Positions 26,509 to 34,552 are shown, counted from the stretch's first letter. The stretch is 36,050 bases of DNA from Chitinivorax sp. B (GCF_005503445.1 NZ_SCOH01000048.1:1-36050); one strand, 5' to 3'. Notes: generated by a model from the letters alone, not told the origin. Numbers and translations are program-made.

Positions 26509-26625
26509 CAACAAATAGGGAAAAGGCCAATATAAACAATAAGAATTTGCTAATAATCTAATGCATGATATGATTCCGCCGCATTCGATTTAGCACATAT
26601 AATTTTTTGTAGATGGGGACGCCAC

Positions 26626-26985
26626 TTGGGCAAAGAACAACGTAAACACCCGAGAAAGCTGGTGACATGGCGGGTTGCCATCATTCAGGAATCACAAACC
26701 ACCCCGGTCGAGGGGCGCACCAATGCTATCTCAGAAAGCGGAGTTGGTATTGTCTGTGGACAACAGTTGTTCCCGTCCCAACGTTGCAAATTGATTTTCC
26801 AGATTATCAACAACGGACAATCGCTCTACCTGACCGTCGCCAGCCAGGTCGTCCACTCCGTATTGACCAGCGCAGGCTCCCAATTTCATATCGGGTTTAA
26901 ATTTACGGAAACCTCAACATCCATCATGGGTCAACTGAACGACTATATTCAGACGCTGGGCCGGGAAGCATTGGACCCCGCCTGA
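26626..26985 (+). CDS. PilZ-domain protein, probable c-di-GMP receptor
   Basis: 119 residues with a TTG start at 26626, preceded by GGGGA (26615-26619). An ATG at 26613 is in a different, quickly closed frame, so TTG is preferred. The single PilZ domain fills the protein. The N-terminal RxxxR c-di-GMP motif is intact (R6-K-H-P-R10). The second motif, [D/N]xSxxG, reads A34-I-S36-E-S-G39, so the first polar residue is lost while Ser and Gly remain; affinity may be altered. Single-domain PilZ proteins act as soluble adaptors in motility or polysaccharide control. A GGDEF enzyme lies about 8 kb upstream in the window. Convergent with the next gene. Confidence 0.88.
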   Translation: MGKEQRKHPRKLVTWRVAIIQESQTTPVEGRTNAISESGVGIVCGQQLFPSQRCKLIFQIINNGQSLYLTVASQVVHSVLTSAGSQFHIGFKFTETSTSIMGQLNDYIQTLGREALDPA

Positions 26986-27029
26986 TCAAGTATCTGAATA
27001 AATCACGAGGGTTGAAACAGGATGCATTG

Positions 27030-27545
27030 CTATGGCTTTCCTACCTTGCCAAGCGGTATCAGCTTATCTTGCCGAAAGACATCGCGCTCAAAGTAACGCA
27101 ATAGCCGTTTGGCATCAATGTGCCGGGATTGCGACAACAGACGTCTGATCCCCGCCTCGCTGAAGCCATGAAAATCCGTATCGGCAATGGCACGATACTC
27201 CGCAACACTGAAATGTCGACGCAAGGCAGTATCCGGCTTACGATCAATCACTTTCAGTACATCACGGTCGACAAACCAGCAGTGGCCCTGACGATCTTCA
27301 TAACAACGTAGGTGCTGGCCATCAAACGAATAAAATCGGCCTTCCCACTCAGCATAGGCACGGTATTTGGCCAGCCACACCAACCACCCGACCAGGCTGA
27401 TGATGCCTGCCGCCACAATGGGAATCCAGATTCGCAGGCTGAGCAGCAGACCACTCCAACCCAATACCAGCACCGCCACCAGCGTCAACATCACGAACAC
27501 CAGCAGCAACTGGTTTCGACTGCGTTTATCCAGATGCCACAACAT
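27030..27545 (-). CDS. Two-TM protein with a cytoplasmic Bro-N-like domain
   Basis: 171 residues from the ATG at 27545 (a TTG two codons upstream is possible). Two membrane helices (about 12-34 and 36-59) form a hairpin with both ends cytoplasmic. Residues 70-157 then follow the order of a Bro-N domain: 'RCYEDRQGHCWFVDRDVLKVI' (split here as 80-89 and 90-100), TALRRHFSVAEYRAI, then FSEAGIRRLLSQSR (128-141) and AKRLLRYFERDVF (145-157), the equivalent of the 'i.e.Gly.li..S....a..f..Wv...Vlp' end of the domain. Bro-N is a DNA-binding-type domain of phage antirepressors. No phage genes are near. Function is unknown; I infer a membrane-tethered binding protein. Confidence 0.75.
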   Translation of the reverse strand: MLWHLDKRSRNQLLLVFVMLTLVAVLVLGWSGLLLSLRIWIPIVAAGIISLVGWLVWLAKYRAYAEWEGRFYSFDGQHLRCYEDRQGHCWFVDRDVLKVIDRKPDTALRRHFSVAEYRAIADTDFHGFSEAGIRRLLSQSRHIDAKRLLRYFERDVFRQDKLIPLGKVGKP

Positions 27546-27600
27546 GGTCAATCACACCATAACGCAGGGTTCTACTGACATGGTTTCACCGCGATCCTGA

Positions 27601-27622
27601 TGGTGGCAATTACCTGCCACCA
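27601..27622. terminator. Stem-loop after the ydbH-ynbE-ydbL operon, possible terminator
   Basis: TGGTGGCA and TGCCACCA are perfect 8-base arms around a 6-base loop, 15 bases downstream of the ydbL stop on the minus strand. There is no U-run, so termination would be weak or factor-dependent. Confidence 0.4.
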
Positions 27623-27636
27623 CATGCTAGTCAAGC

Positions 27637-28056
27637 TTATTTCTTGACCCAGTCTCCGCCTGGCTTTTGCACGAACCAGCCACCTTGCGCCTTGTCGATC
27701 CAGCGCTGGGCAAAAGTCGAACGGATTTCGCCCTCCCATTCCGGGTGGTTGTTGGCACGGGCGATTTCCTTGTACAACTGGCCACGATCACGGTTTTCTT
27801 CCGCTACCAACTGATTGGCTTGAGCCCGCTGTGGCAGCGGAACCGCATTGGCGTCGCGCAATGCCACCAGGCCATCCTTGGTCAGACCCACAGCGCCACT
27901 GGCATACAGTGGAGCCAATGCACCATGACGAGCCTGCATGCTTCCCTTCAATTGCGCAATGGCGGGTGTATTCACTTCCAGATCTGCTGCAGCCCAGGCA
28001 CTACCGGCGATCGCCAGGGCAGCGATCATCCCCACTACGGGTTTCATCCAGTTCAT
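27637..28056 (-). CDS. ydbL: YdbL-like DUF1318 periplasmic protein
   Basis: 139 residues. A signal peptide ends at AWA (residue 22). The mature part matches DUF1318: NTPAIAQLKGSMQARHGAL, GLTKDGLVALRDA, VAEENRDRGQLYKEIARANN, and QRWIDKAQGGWFVQ. In E. coli the ydbH-ynbE-ydbL operon supports phospholipid transport to the outer membrane, and YdbL is thought to chaperone YnbE. A clear ribosome site GAGGAG (28063-28068) precedes the start. It is the last gene of the operon, 14 bases after the ynbE stop. Slightly longer than the E. coli protein. Confidence 0.9.
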   Translation of the reverse strand: MNWMKPVVGMIAALAIAGSAWAAADLEVNTPAIAQLKGSMQARHGALAPLYASGAVGLTKDGLVALRDANAVPLPQRAQANQLVAEENRDRGQLYKEIARANNHPEWEGEIRSTFAQRWIDKAQGGWFVQKPGGDWVKK

Positions 28057-28070
28057 GTTCGGCTCCTCAC

Positions 28071-28271
28071 TTACTGTGCTGATTTGTCGGCAGGCTTGTC
28101 ATCGGCAGGTTTGGTGCCCTGACCTTCCTGCCAGACTTCGTCAATGATCTTGTCTGCCGCTTTTTCCGCAGCGGCTGCCGGGAAGTAGATATTGATGGTG
28201 ACGCAGGCTGACATGGCCAAGGTAAAGGCCAGTGCCAGCGGCCATTGCCATGGCTGTTTTCTGATATTCAT
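28071..28271 (-). CDS. ynbE: YnbE-like outer-membrane lipoprotein
   Basis: 66 residues. A lipoprotein signal ends in the lipobox AMSAC (Cys 23), followed by the highly characteristic VTINIYFPAAAAEKAADKIIDEVW and an acidic/Lys tail. YnbE is an outer-membrane lipoprotein that stacks onto the end of YdbH to form the inter-membrane bridge. The start is preceded by AGGAG, which overlaps the TAG stop of ydbH (8-base gap). Confidence 0.92.
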   Translation of the reverse strand: MNIRKQPWQWPLALAFTLAMSACVTINIYFPAAAAEKAADKIIDEVWQEGQGTKPADDKPADKSAQ

Positions 28272-28279
28272 GTTTGCTC

Positions 28280-30292
28280 CTATTGGACAACCGGCTTCAG
28301 ATTGTCCCGGGTGATCCGCTTCAGTCTTTCGATCAGCTCATCCCAATCGACCTGCCGATTGTAGCCCATCACAGTGATGGCCGGCACGCCACCACCCTTG
28401 ACAATCACATACCCATTGGGTGCTGGCTCGACACCGTTCATATGGCATACCCCATTTTGCAATCGGCAACTTAACCCAAGCTGACTGTAACGGAAATTTT
28501 CAAAAATACGCAGTACACTTTTCTGTACCGCCATGGCAGCCCCGCCACCGCCCAGCGCCGAGATGTTCTGCACCGCTCGTTGACTGATACGTCGAGGATA
28601 GCTACCTGAACTGGAGATCAATTTGGCATCGAATCGCAATGGCTGCCAGTTGGAGAGTTCCAAACCCACCACCGACGCATCCACTTTGCCCAAGATACTG
28701 CCGAACGAGAAAGTTTCGGTGAGCATCCCCAAATCCAGCGCTTGGGCCATCAAGTCAGCAGTCAACGAGGGCACCCCCAGCGGATTGATCAACTTAAGCC
28801 GCGACAGCTCGATACTGCCGTCGAATACCTTCATTTGCAGCGTGCCATCCATGATCAACGTCTGGTCACGATAGCTGACACGCGGAACTTGGCCTGCCAA
28901 TGTTCCCTTCATGCTGGGCCAACCCATCGCACTCGAGAAACGTGACATCGAAATAGGCGCCAACGCCCCTGTAAATTGCCATTGCCAATTGCCTGCCACT
29001 TTGACTGCATGGAAGTCATGCAAATCCAGCCGGCCATCCAGTACTGGCAAGCTGGCTCGCTTGACTGCAATATCCCAACCATTGAAACGCATGGGTAGCT
29101 GAGTGGCGCCCAAATCCACCTTGAGCAGATGTCCACCCGTAAAGGCTAGTGTGGCGTCGGTCGGCTGATCGACTCGCCAGGGCAGCATCAGCTGCACCTG
29201 CCTGAAAGCAAAGCGCTGTTGATTGTCCACAACATCTGCATTGCGCAAGGTGACATCCAGCGATTGCAAATTGCCCTTTTGTAACTGCAGGTCGATATCA
29301 CCCTGGCCATTGGCAGTCAGATCCGCTGCTGCAGTCTCTGCCAACCAGGGCTTCAACAGAACCGCGTACAGGGGGCCAAGGGCCAGTTGCTGGCCGGCCA
29401 CACTCAGCTTATCCAGCCCACCATCTTGCAACCAGTTCAAGCTGAACTTGACCGAACCGATATCAGCCATGGTGAGATCGGCCCGAGTCACACTGAAACC
29501 CGCTGGCGACCAACTACCCGTTGCCCGTAACTGGTGACCGCCTTTGGCGAAATACATCGGGTTCCAAAACACTTCACCGGCCTGCCAATCCAACTCGCCC
29601 TGCCATTGCCAATCACCCTTACCATGCTGCACAACCAATGCCAGCGTACCGGCCAACTTGTCCCCAGCATGCAATCCCGACTTGTCCCCAAATGCCAGCT
29701 GACTGAAATGCAAACGGCCTGTGACGCCCGCTATGCCGTCGCGACCAAGGGCTACCTGAATCTCACCGTCCGCCAAACCCTTGCTGACCAAGGGCCCTTC
29801 ACTTGGCAGCAACGGCGACAAACGAGACAGATCAGCATGCTTGAGCTGGATGTTGACGTGCGGCTTGCTCCCTGCCAAATGGCCATTGATCAGCCACTGC
29901 TCTCCTGTTGGTCGGATATCCAGCTTGAAACGTTTGACCTGAGGCCAGTAATCCAGCGCAACCTCAATCGGTTTGGGCAACAACAGCAGGCCCTTGTCAC
30001 AACGTAGCCGCTCACCAGTCATGACCAGGTCCGGACAACGATAGCGCACATCACGGTGATGATGTCCCTGCCAGTAAAGCTCACCAATGCGGGCGTCAAG
30101 GGTGATCTTGTCCTGTACATCCAGTGTCGCGGTAATGTCCTGTATGCCGATACTGGGATGACTGAGCCCCTTAATGGCCATGGTCAGACTACTGGCACGT
30201 ACGTCTTGAACCAGAATCAGCAGGGACATGACCGCCAATCGCCAGAAAAGCGACAAGCCTTTGAAACATGAGATGGAAAAAAAATGAAACAT
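28280..30292 (-). CDS. ydbH: YdbH-like AsmA-family inter-membrane phospholipid transport protein
   Basis: 670 residues from the ATG at 30292 (one codon inside a TTG-started frame). An N-terminal membrane anchor (about 9-34) is followed by a long, beta-rich repeat region of the AsmA type (repeated 'L.V.dv.l' patterns) and a YdbH C-terminal block: GSYPRRISQRAVQNISALGGGGA, FRYSQLGLSCRLQNGVCHMNG, and GGGVPAITVMGYNRQVDWDEL (each about 20 residues, shown as landmarks). The family members YhdP, TamB and YdbH bridge the inner and outer membranes as a hydrophobic groove for phospholipids. It is shorter than E. coli YdbH (about 880 residues), mainly by loss of repeats. Operon order ydbH-ynbE-ydbL is conserved and confirms the call. 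Confidence 0.92.
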   Translation of the reverse strand: MFHFFSISCFKGLSLFWRLAVMSLLILVQDVRASSLTMAIKGLSHPSIGIQDITATLDVQDKITLDARIGELYWQGHHHRDVRYRCPDLVMTGERLRCDKGLLLLPKPIEVALDYWPQVKRFKLDIRPTGEQWLINGHLAGSKPHVNIQLKHADLSRLSPLLPSEGPLVSKGLADGEIQVALGRDGIAGVTGRLHFSQLAFGDKSGLHAGDKLAGTLALVVQHGKGDWQWQGELDWQAGEVFWNPMYFAKGGHQLRATGSWSPAGFSVTRADLTMADIGSVKFSLNWLQDGGLDKLSVAGQQLALGPLYAVLLKPWLAETAAADLTANGQGDIDLQLQKGNLQSLDVTLRNADVVDNQQRFAFRQVQLMLPWRVDQPTDATLAFTGGHLLKVDLGATQLPMRFNGWDIAVKRASLPVLDGRLDLHDFHAVKVAGNWQWQFTGALAPISMSRFSSAMGWPSMKGTLAGQVPRVSYRDQTLIMDGTLQMKVFDGSIELSRLKLINPLGVPSLTADLMAQALDLGMLTETFSFGSILGKVDASVVGLELSNWQPLRFDAKLISSSGSYPRRISQRAVQNISALGGGGAAMAVQKSVLRIFENFRYSQLGLSCRLQNGVCHMNGVEPAPNGYVIVKGGGVPAITVMGYNRQVDWDELIERLKRITRDNLKPVVQ

Positions 30293-30295
30293 CAA

Positions 30296-30650
30296 TGAAT
30301 GAATACCGTCTAATAAATGGCATCAACCGGAGCTGACTTCAATCAACGTCAAGCAACCTCCGTTTCCGGATGGCACGGTCTACACTGAAAACAAGGCAAA
30401 CATGCCTACCTGTGCATGTTGCAGCGCACGAGAGCCAAGGCCGAAAAACTCCGATACAATGCGCCCGCGCAGGTACCGTACCACGGTTGTGCGCCAACGA
30501 TAAAGGCCGGCTTACCCTGCTAGCCTGGAGCGCCGAGTGAAGGGCTCGTTTGCCCCTCCCGGATTGATCGCCAACCACCCTATCATGAGTTGGCAACGCA
30601 CCCGGCTTGGCCTCCGTAAGCAGCATTCCACAAAACGGAAGGAGAGTTAG
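30296..30650 (+). other. 355-base interval: promoter region and structured leader of the oxidoreductase gene
   Basis: Divergent interval between ydbH and the indolepyruvate oxidoreductase. A TACAAT at 30455-30460 could be a -10, but no -35 stands at the right distance. Just downstream lies a nested hairpin at 30467-30494 (GCGCA, ACCGT / ACGGT, TGCGC) and a smaller GGGC/GCCC hairpin at 30542-30555. The ribosome site GGAAGGAG is at 30637-30644. I do not recognise a known riboswitch class. Confidence 0.45.
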
Positions 30651-33600
30651 ATGACCGCCAATGGCATTACATTGGAGGACAAATACCGCTTGGAATCTGG
30701 GCGCGTATTCCTGAACGGCACGCAAGCGCTGGTTCGCTTGCCCATGCTGCAACACCAGCGTGATATCGCAGCCGGCCTCAACACGGCGGGCTTCATCTCC
30801 GGTTACCGCGGCTCCCCTCTTGGTGGCTTAGACCAAGAATTATGGCGGGCCAAAAAATTTCTTGAGCCCCACAACATCACATTCCAGCCAGGCTTGAATG
30901 AAGATCTGGCCGCCACTGCTGTCTGGGGCAGCCAGCAGGTGGGTTTGTTCCCCGGCGCAAAATACGACGGCGTATTCTCAATGTGGTATGGCAAGGGCCC
31001 GGGTGTGGATCGATCCGGCGACGTACTACGCCATGGCAATGCGGCAGGCTCAAGCAAATTTGGCGGTGTGCTGCTGATTGCAGGTGACGATCATGCCGCC
31101 AAGTCTTCTACTCTACCCCACCAGACCGACCATGTTTTCGATGCGTTCATGATCCCAGTACTGAATCCGGCTGGTGTTCAGGAATTTCTCGACTTTGGCA
31201 TCCATGGCTGGGCAATGAGTCGTTATTCCGGTTGCTGGGTGGCACTGAAAGCCATTTCGGACACAGTGGAAAGTTCGGCCATTGTCGATGTCGACCCGAA
31301 TCGCATTGAAGTCAAACTGCCGGAAGATTTCCACATGCCGGCAGAAGGCCTGAACATCCGCTGGCCAGATCCGCCTTTAGTAGTCGAAGAACGGTTGCTG
31401 CACCACAAGCTCTATGCCGTCCTGGCTTACGTGCGCGCCAACAACCTGAACCGTATTGTCATCGACAGCCCCAAGCCCCGGCTGGGCATCATTACCGCCG
31501 GCAAGAGCTATCTGGATGTGATGCAGGCACTGGATGATCTGGGTATCGACGAACAGATGGCCGCTGACATCGGCCTGCGTGTGTTCAAAGTCGGCCTGAC
31601 CTGGCCGCTGGAAAGTGAAGGTGTGCATGACTTTGCCAAAGGGTTGGATGAGATCCTGGTGGTGGAAGAAAAACGCCAGGTCATCGAATACCAACTGAAG
31701 GAACAGCTGTATAACTGGAGCGAAGATGTTCGCCCACGCGTCATCGGCAAATTCGACGAAAAAGGCGAATGGGTATTGCCGGAAGGCAGCTGGTTACTGC
31801 CAGCCTGTGGCGAGCTGACACCGGCCATGATCGCCCGTGTCATTGCATCGCGCATTGCCCGCTTCTACACCAGCGACATCATTGATGAACGCTTGGCCTT
31901 CTTTACAGAAAAAGAACAGGCGCTGAAGAAACCGCGTGAGATCATCGCCCGTCAGCCGTATTTCTGCTCCGGTTGCCCGCACAATACCAGTACCAAGCTG
32001 CCCGATGGCAGTGTTGCCTTGGCCGGGATCGGTTGCCATTACATGGCCATGTGGATTACCCCGGGCACCAAGATGTTCACCCAGATGGGTGGTGAAGGTA
32101 CCACCTGGATTGGTATCCAGCCATTTACTGACACCAAGCACGTGTTTGCCAACCTGGGTGATGGTACCTATTTCCATTCTGGCATTCTGGCAATCCGCGC
32201 GGCGATATCGGCGAACATCAACATCACTTACAAGATCCTTTACAACGACGCCGTCGCCATGACGGGTGGCCAGCCAGTGGATGGCACGCTGACGGTACCG
32301 ATGCTGACTCGCCAGCTTGAAGCGGAGGGCGTCAAGAAAATCATCATCACGACAGATGACCCGGCCAAGTATGAAGGGGTGACCGGCTTGGCCGCCGGCA
32401 TCACCATCCATCACCGTGACGAGCTGGATCGCATCCAGAAAGAGCTGCGCGAGATTCCAGGTGTCACCATCCTGATTCATGACCAGACTTGCGCCGCAGA
32501 AAAACGCCGCCGCCGTAAACGTGGCAAGATGGCGGACCCGGCCAAGCGGGTGATGATCAACGAGCGTGTGTGCGAAGGTTGTGGCGATTGTTCGAAAAAA
32601 TCCAACTGCCTGTCGGTGATCCCGGTAGAGACTGAGTTCGGTCGCAAACGCAAGATCGACCAGTCCAGTTGCAACAAGGACTTCTCATGCCTGAAGGGTT
32701 ATTGCCCAAGCTTTGTCACCGTAGAAGGTGCAGCCAAGCTGCGCAAGAGCGTACAAGGCGCCACCGCATTCGGTAGCCTGCCTGTGCTGCCAACACCCAC
32801 CCTTCCCGACCTGAGCCACCCATACGGCATTCTGGTCACGGGTGTAGGTGGTACGGGTGTGGTCACCATTGGTGGTGTACTGGGCATGGCAGCCCACCTG
32901 GATAACATCGGCGCCACCGTGCTGGATCAAACCGGCTTGGCGCAAAAGGGCGGCTCGGTCACCACCCACCTGCGTTTTGCCGACAGCCAACACAAGCTGC
33001 ATGCGGTACGGATTGCTGCAGGTGATGCCAATGCCATTCTGGGATGTGACCTGGTTGTCGCGGCCAATAACGACTGCCTGTCAAAAATGCGCAAAGGCTT
33101 TACGCGTGCGGTGGTCAATTCCTACGAATCCTTCACTGGCGACATCACCAAAAACCCAGACATGAAGTTCCCGGCAGCATCAATGGAAAAAACCGTACTG
33201 GAAGCGGTAGGTGAAGACCATTTCGACATGGTGAATGCCACCAATATGGCGACTGCGTTGATGGGTGATTCGATTGCCACCAACATGTTCATGCTGGGTT
33301 TCGCATGGCAGAAGGGGCTGATCCCCATCTCGGAATCTGCCATCCTGCGCGCCATCGAGCTGAACGGTGCCGCCATCGAGATGAACAAGCAAGCGTTCAC
33401 TTGGGGCCGCCATGCTGCGCACGATTCCGCATTCGTCGAACGTGTTGCGTTCCCGGAGCTGGAAAGCACCATCAAACGTGCACTGGAAACCACGTTGGAC
33501 GACATCATTGCGCACCGTGTCAATCACCTGACCGGTTATCAGGATGCCGCCTATGCCCAACGTTACAAGAACTTGGTCGAAAAAGTACGGGCGCATGAGA

Positions 33601-34157
33601 AGCGTGTAAATCCGTCATCGGAAGTATTGGCTCGCGCCGTTGCCCGCTATTACGCCAAACTGCTGGCATACAAGGACGAATACGAAGTCGCACGCCTGTA
33701 TACCGACGGCGAGTTCATGAAATCGCTGCATGACACCTTTGAAGGCGATTACAAACTTACCTTCCAGCTTGGTCCGACCTGGCTGCAAAAAAATGGCGAA
33801 CCGCGCAAATTCACCTTCGGCCCATGGATGATGAGTGCATTCAAATTATTGACAAAATTCAAACACCTACGCGGCAGCAAGCTGGATGTGTTTGGCTATC
33901 AGCATGAACGCAAAGTGGAACGCGAACTGATTAGTGAGTACGAGCAGACCATCGAGCAATTGCTGGCTCAGTTGAAACCGGAAAACCTGGCACTGGCAGC
34001 CGATATTGCAGCCTTGCCTGAGAAGATCCGCGGTTATGGTTACATCAAGTTGGGCAGTATTGACGCAAACCGCCGCGAGCGCGAGGAGAAGCTACAGGCT
34101 TTCCGTGCCGTACAAAGCGCCCCACCGGTACTGAAAGCTCAACCCATTCGTATCTGA
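30651..34157 (+). CDS. Indolepyruvate ferredoxin oxidoreductase, fused alpha/beta/gamma form
   Basis: 1168 residues. Order: pyrimidine-binding N-terminal domain (GFISGYRGSPLGGLDQEL, residues 47-64), a central thiamine-diphosphate domain with SGCPHNTST, GCHYMAMW and GDG (503-505) leading to NDAVAMTGGQ, a cysteine cluster of ferredoxin type (C641, C644, C647, C653 and then CNKDFSCLKGYC), a gamma domain from about 727 (GILVTGVGGTGVVT, DQTGLAQKGGSV), and a C-terminal DUF6537-like region. The enzyme oxidatively decarboxylates aryl-pyruvates from aromatic amino-acid breakdown to aryl-acetyl-CoA with reduction of ferredoxin. This long single-chain form is typical of proteobacteria. It stands alone with a strong ribosome site and two terminator hairpins. 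Substrate preference cannot be read from the sequence. Confidence 0.95.
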   Translation: MTANGITLEDKYRLESGRVFLNGTQALVRLPMLQHQRDIAAGLNTAGFISGYRGSPLGGLDQELWRAKKFLEPHNITFQPGLNEDLAATAVWGSQQVGLFPGAKYDGVFSMWYGKGPGVDRSGDVLRHGNAAGSSKFGGVLLIAGDDHAAKSSTLPHQTDHVFDAFMIPVLNPAGVQEFLDFGIHGWAMSRYSGCWVALKAISDTVESSAIVDVDPNRIEVKLPEDFHMPAEGLNIRWPDPPLVVEERLLHHKLYAVLAYVRANNLNRIVIDSPKPRLGIITAGKSYLDVMQALDDLGIDEQMAADIGLRVFKVGLTWPLESEGVHDFAKGLDEILVVEEKRQVIEYQLKEQLYNWSEDVRPRVIGKFDEKGEWVLPEGSWLLPACGELTPAMIARVIASRIARFYTSDIIDERLAFFTEKEQALKKPREIIARQPYFCSGCPHNTSTKLPDGSVALAGIGCHYMAMWITPGTKMFTQMGGEGTTWIGIQPFTDTKHVFANLGDGTYFHSGILAIRAAISANINITYKILYNDAVAMTGGQPVDGTLTVPMLTRQLEAEGVKKIIITTDDPAKYEGVTGLAAGITIHHRDELDRIQKELREIPGVTILIHDQTCAAEKRRRRKRGKMADPAKRVMINERVCEGCGDCSKKSNCLSVIPVETEFGRKRKIDQSSCNKDFSCLKGYCPSFVTVEGAAKLRKSVQGATAFGSLPVLPTPTLPDLSHPYGILVTGVGGTGVVTIGGVLGMAAHLDNIGATVLDQTGLAQKGGSVTTHLRFADSQHKLHAVRIAAGDANAILGCDLVVAANNDCLSKMRKGFTRAVVNSYESFTGDITKNPDMKFPAASMEKTVLEAVGEDHFDMVNATNMATALMGDSIATNMFMLGFAWQKGLIPISESAILRAIELNGAAIEMNKQAFTWGRHAAHDSAFVERVAFPELESTIKRALETTLDDIIAHRVNHLTGYQDAAYAQRYKNLVEKVRAHEKRVNPSSEVLARAVARYYAKLLAYKDEYEVARLYTDGEFMKSLHDTFEGDYKLTFQLGPTWLQKNGEPRKFTFGPWMMSAFKLLTKFKHLRGSKLDVFGYQHERKVERELISEYEQTIEQLLAQLKPENLALAADIAALPEKIRGYGYIKLGSIDANRREREEKLQAFRAVQSAPPVLKAQPIRI

Positions 34158-34167
34158 ATCAGTAATC

Positions 34168-34202
34168 GGGCACGGGTGGAACAAGCCTCCCCTGCCCATT
34201 TT
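34168..34202 (+). terminator. First terminator hairpin after the oxidoreductase gene
   Basis: GGGCA-C-GGG-T-GG (34168-34179) pairs with CC-T-CCC-C-TGCCC (34186-34197), ten pairs with two mismatches and a 6-base loop, followed by ATTTTG. It lies 10 bases after the stop. Confidence 0.65.
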
Positions 34203-34215
34203 GTCTGACTGACTG

Positions 34216-34264
34216 CCGCACGACTTTGCCCATTCACTCTGGCAGATTCGTGCGGATTTTTATT
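34216..34264 (+). terminator. Second terminator hairpin, tandem with the first
   Basis: CCGCACGA (34216-34223) pairs with TCGTGCGG (34248-34255), with an inner TGCC/GGCA stem, followed by ATTTTTATT. The T5 run makes it the stronger of the two. Confidence 0.75.
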
Positions 34265-34344
34265 GCCCGCCTTTGCCCACCCCTGGCGCTTTGAAGAAAT
34301 TCATCAAGTCCACATGTAGTAAACAACGGTACATCCCAGAAAAA

Positions 34345-34364
34345 GTGTCGTCAATTAACGACAC
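34345..34364 (+). promoter_or_regulatory. Upstream dyad 1, putative enhancer site for a sigma-54 activator
   Basis: GTGTCGT and ACGACAC are perfect 7-base arms around CAATTA. The centre is about 165 bases before the predicted start of the sigma-54 promoter. The same core GTCG-Y-CAATTA-R-CGAC recurs at 34412-34427. Confidence 0.65.
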
Positions 34365-34411
34365 ATAAATATTATATAAATCAGTAACTTAAATTACAAC
34401 AATCTCTAGGC

Positions 34412-34427
34412 GTCGCCAATTAGCGAC
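34412..34427 (+). promoter_or_regulatory. Upstream dyad 2, putative enhancer site for a sigma-54 activator
   Basis: GTCGC and GCGAC flank the same CAATTA centre. The innermost pair is C-G here and T-A in dyad 1, a compensated change. The centre is 65 bases from that of dyad 1 (about six helical turns) and about 100 bases before the predicted start. Confidence 0.65.
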
Positions 34428-34468
34428 AATTAAACCGCTCAATATTACCTGTCAATAAATAACATATT

Positions 34469-34488
34469 AATTTTAATTAATTAAAATT
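34469..34488. repeat. Perfect 20-base A/T palindrome next to the sigma-54 promoter
   Basis: The segment contains only A and T and equals its own reverse complement over all 20 bases. It ends 4 bases before the sigma-54 -24 element. It may bind or bend through IHF/H-NS-type proteins, or help loop the enhancer to the promoter. Confidence 0.6.
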
Positions 34489-34492
34489 CGGA

Positions 34493-34508
34493 TGGCGCAA
34501 ATCTTGCA
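34493..34508 (+). promoter_or_regulatory. Sigma-54 (RpoN) promoter, -24/-12
   Basis: TGGCGCAAATCTTGCA matches the consensus TGGCACG-N4-TTGCA at all key positions, with GG and GC at the required spacing. The start of transcription is expected near 34519, giving a leader of about 34 bases that contains the AAGGAG at 34541-34546 before the ATG at 34553. Confidence 0.8.
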
Positions 34509-34552
34509 GTAGGTAAGGCGCAATGTTGTCACTATCAACTAAGGAGATCCAG

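Noticed and set aside
26298-26561. 87-codon forward frame between rlmD and the PilZ gene
   Set aside because: No ribosome site, Cys/Gln-rich; the opposite strand explains the coding-like signal better as a CBS remnant.
26613-26645. ATG near the PilZ gene as its start
   Set aside because: It is in another frame and runs into a stop after ten codons.
30455-30460. TACAAT as the -10 of the oxidoreductase promoter
   Set aside because: No acceptable -35 at 16-18 bases upstream; mentioned only as a possibility.
30339-30755. 138-codon minus-strand frame over the start of the oxidoreductase gene
   Set aside because: It overlaps a certain gene and its ribosome site in antisense; composition is not protein-like.
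34523-34552. ATG at 34523 as start of the first BON protein
   Set aside because: It coincides with the expected transcription start and has no ribosome site, whereas 34553 has AAGGAG and gives a normal signal peptide.
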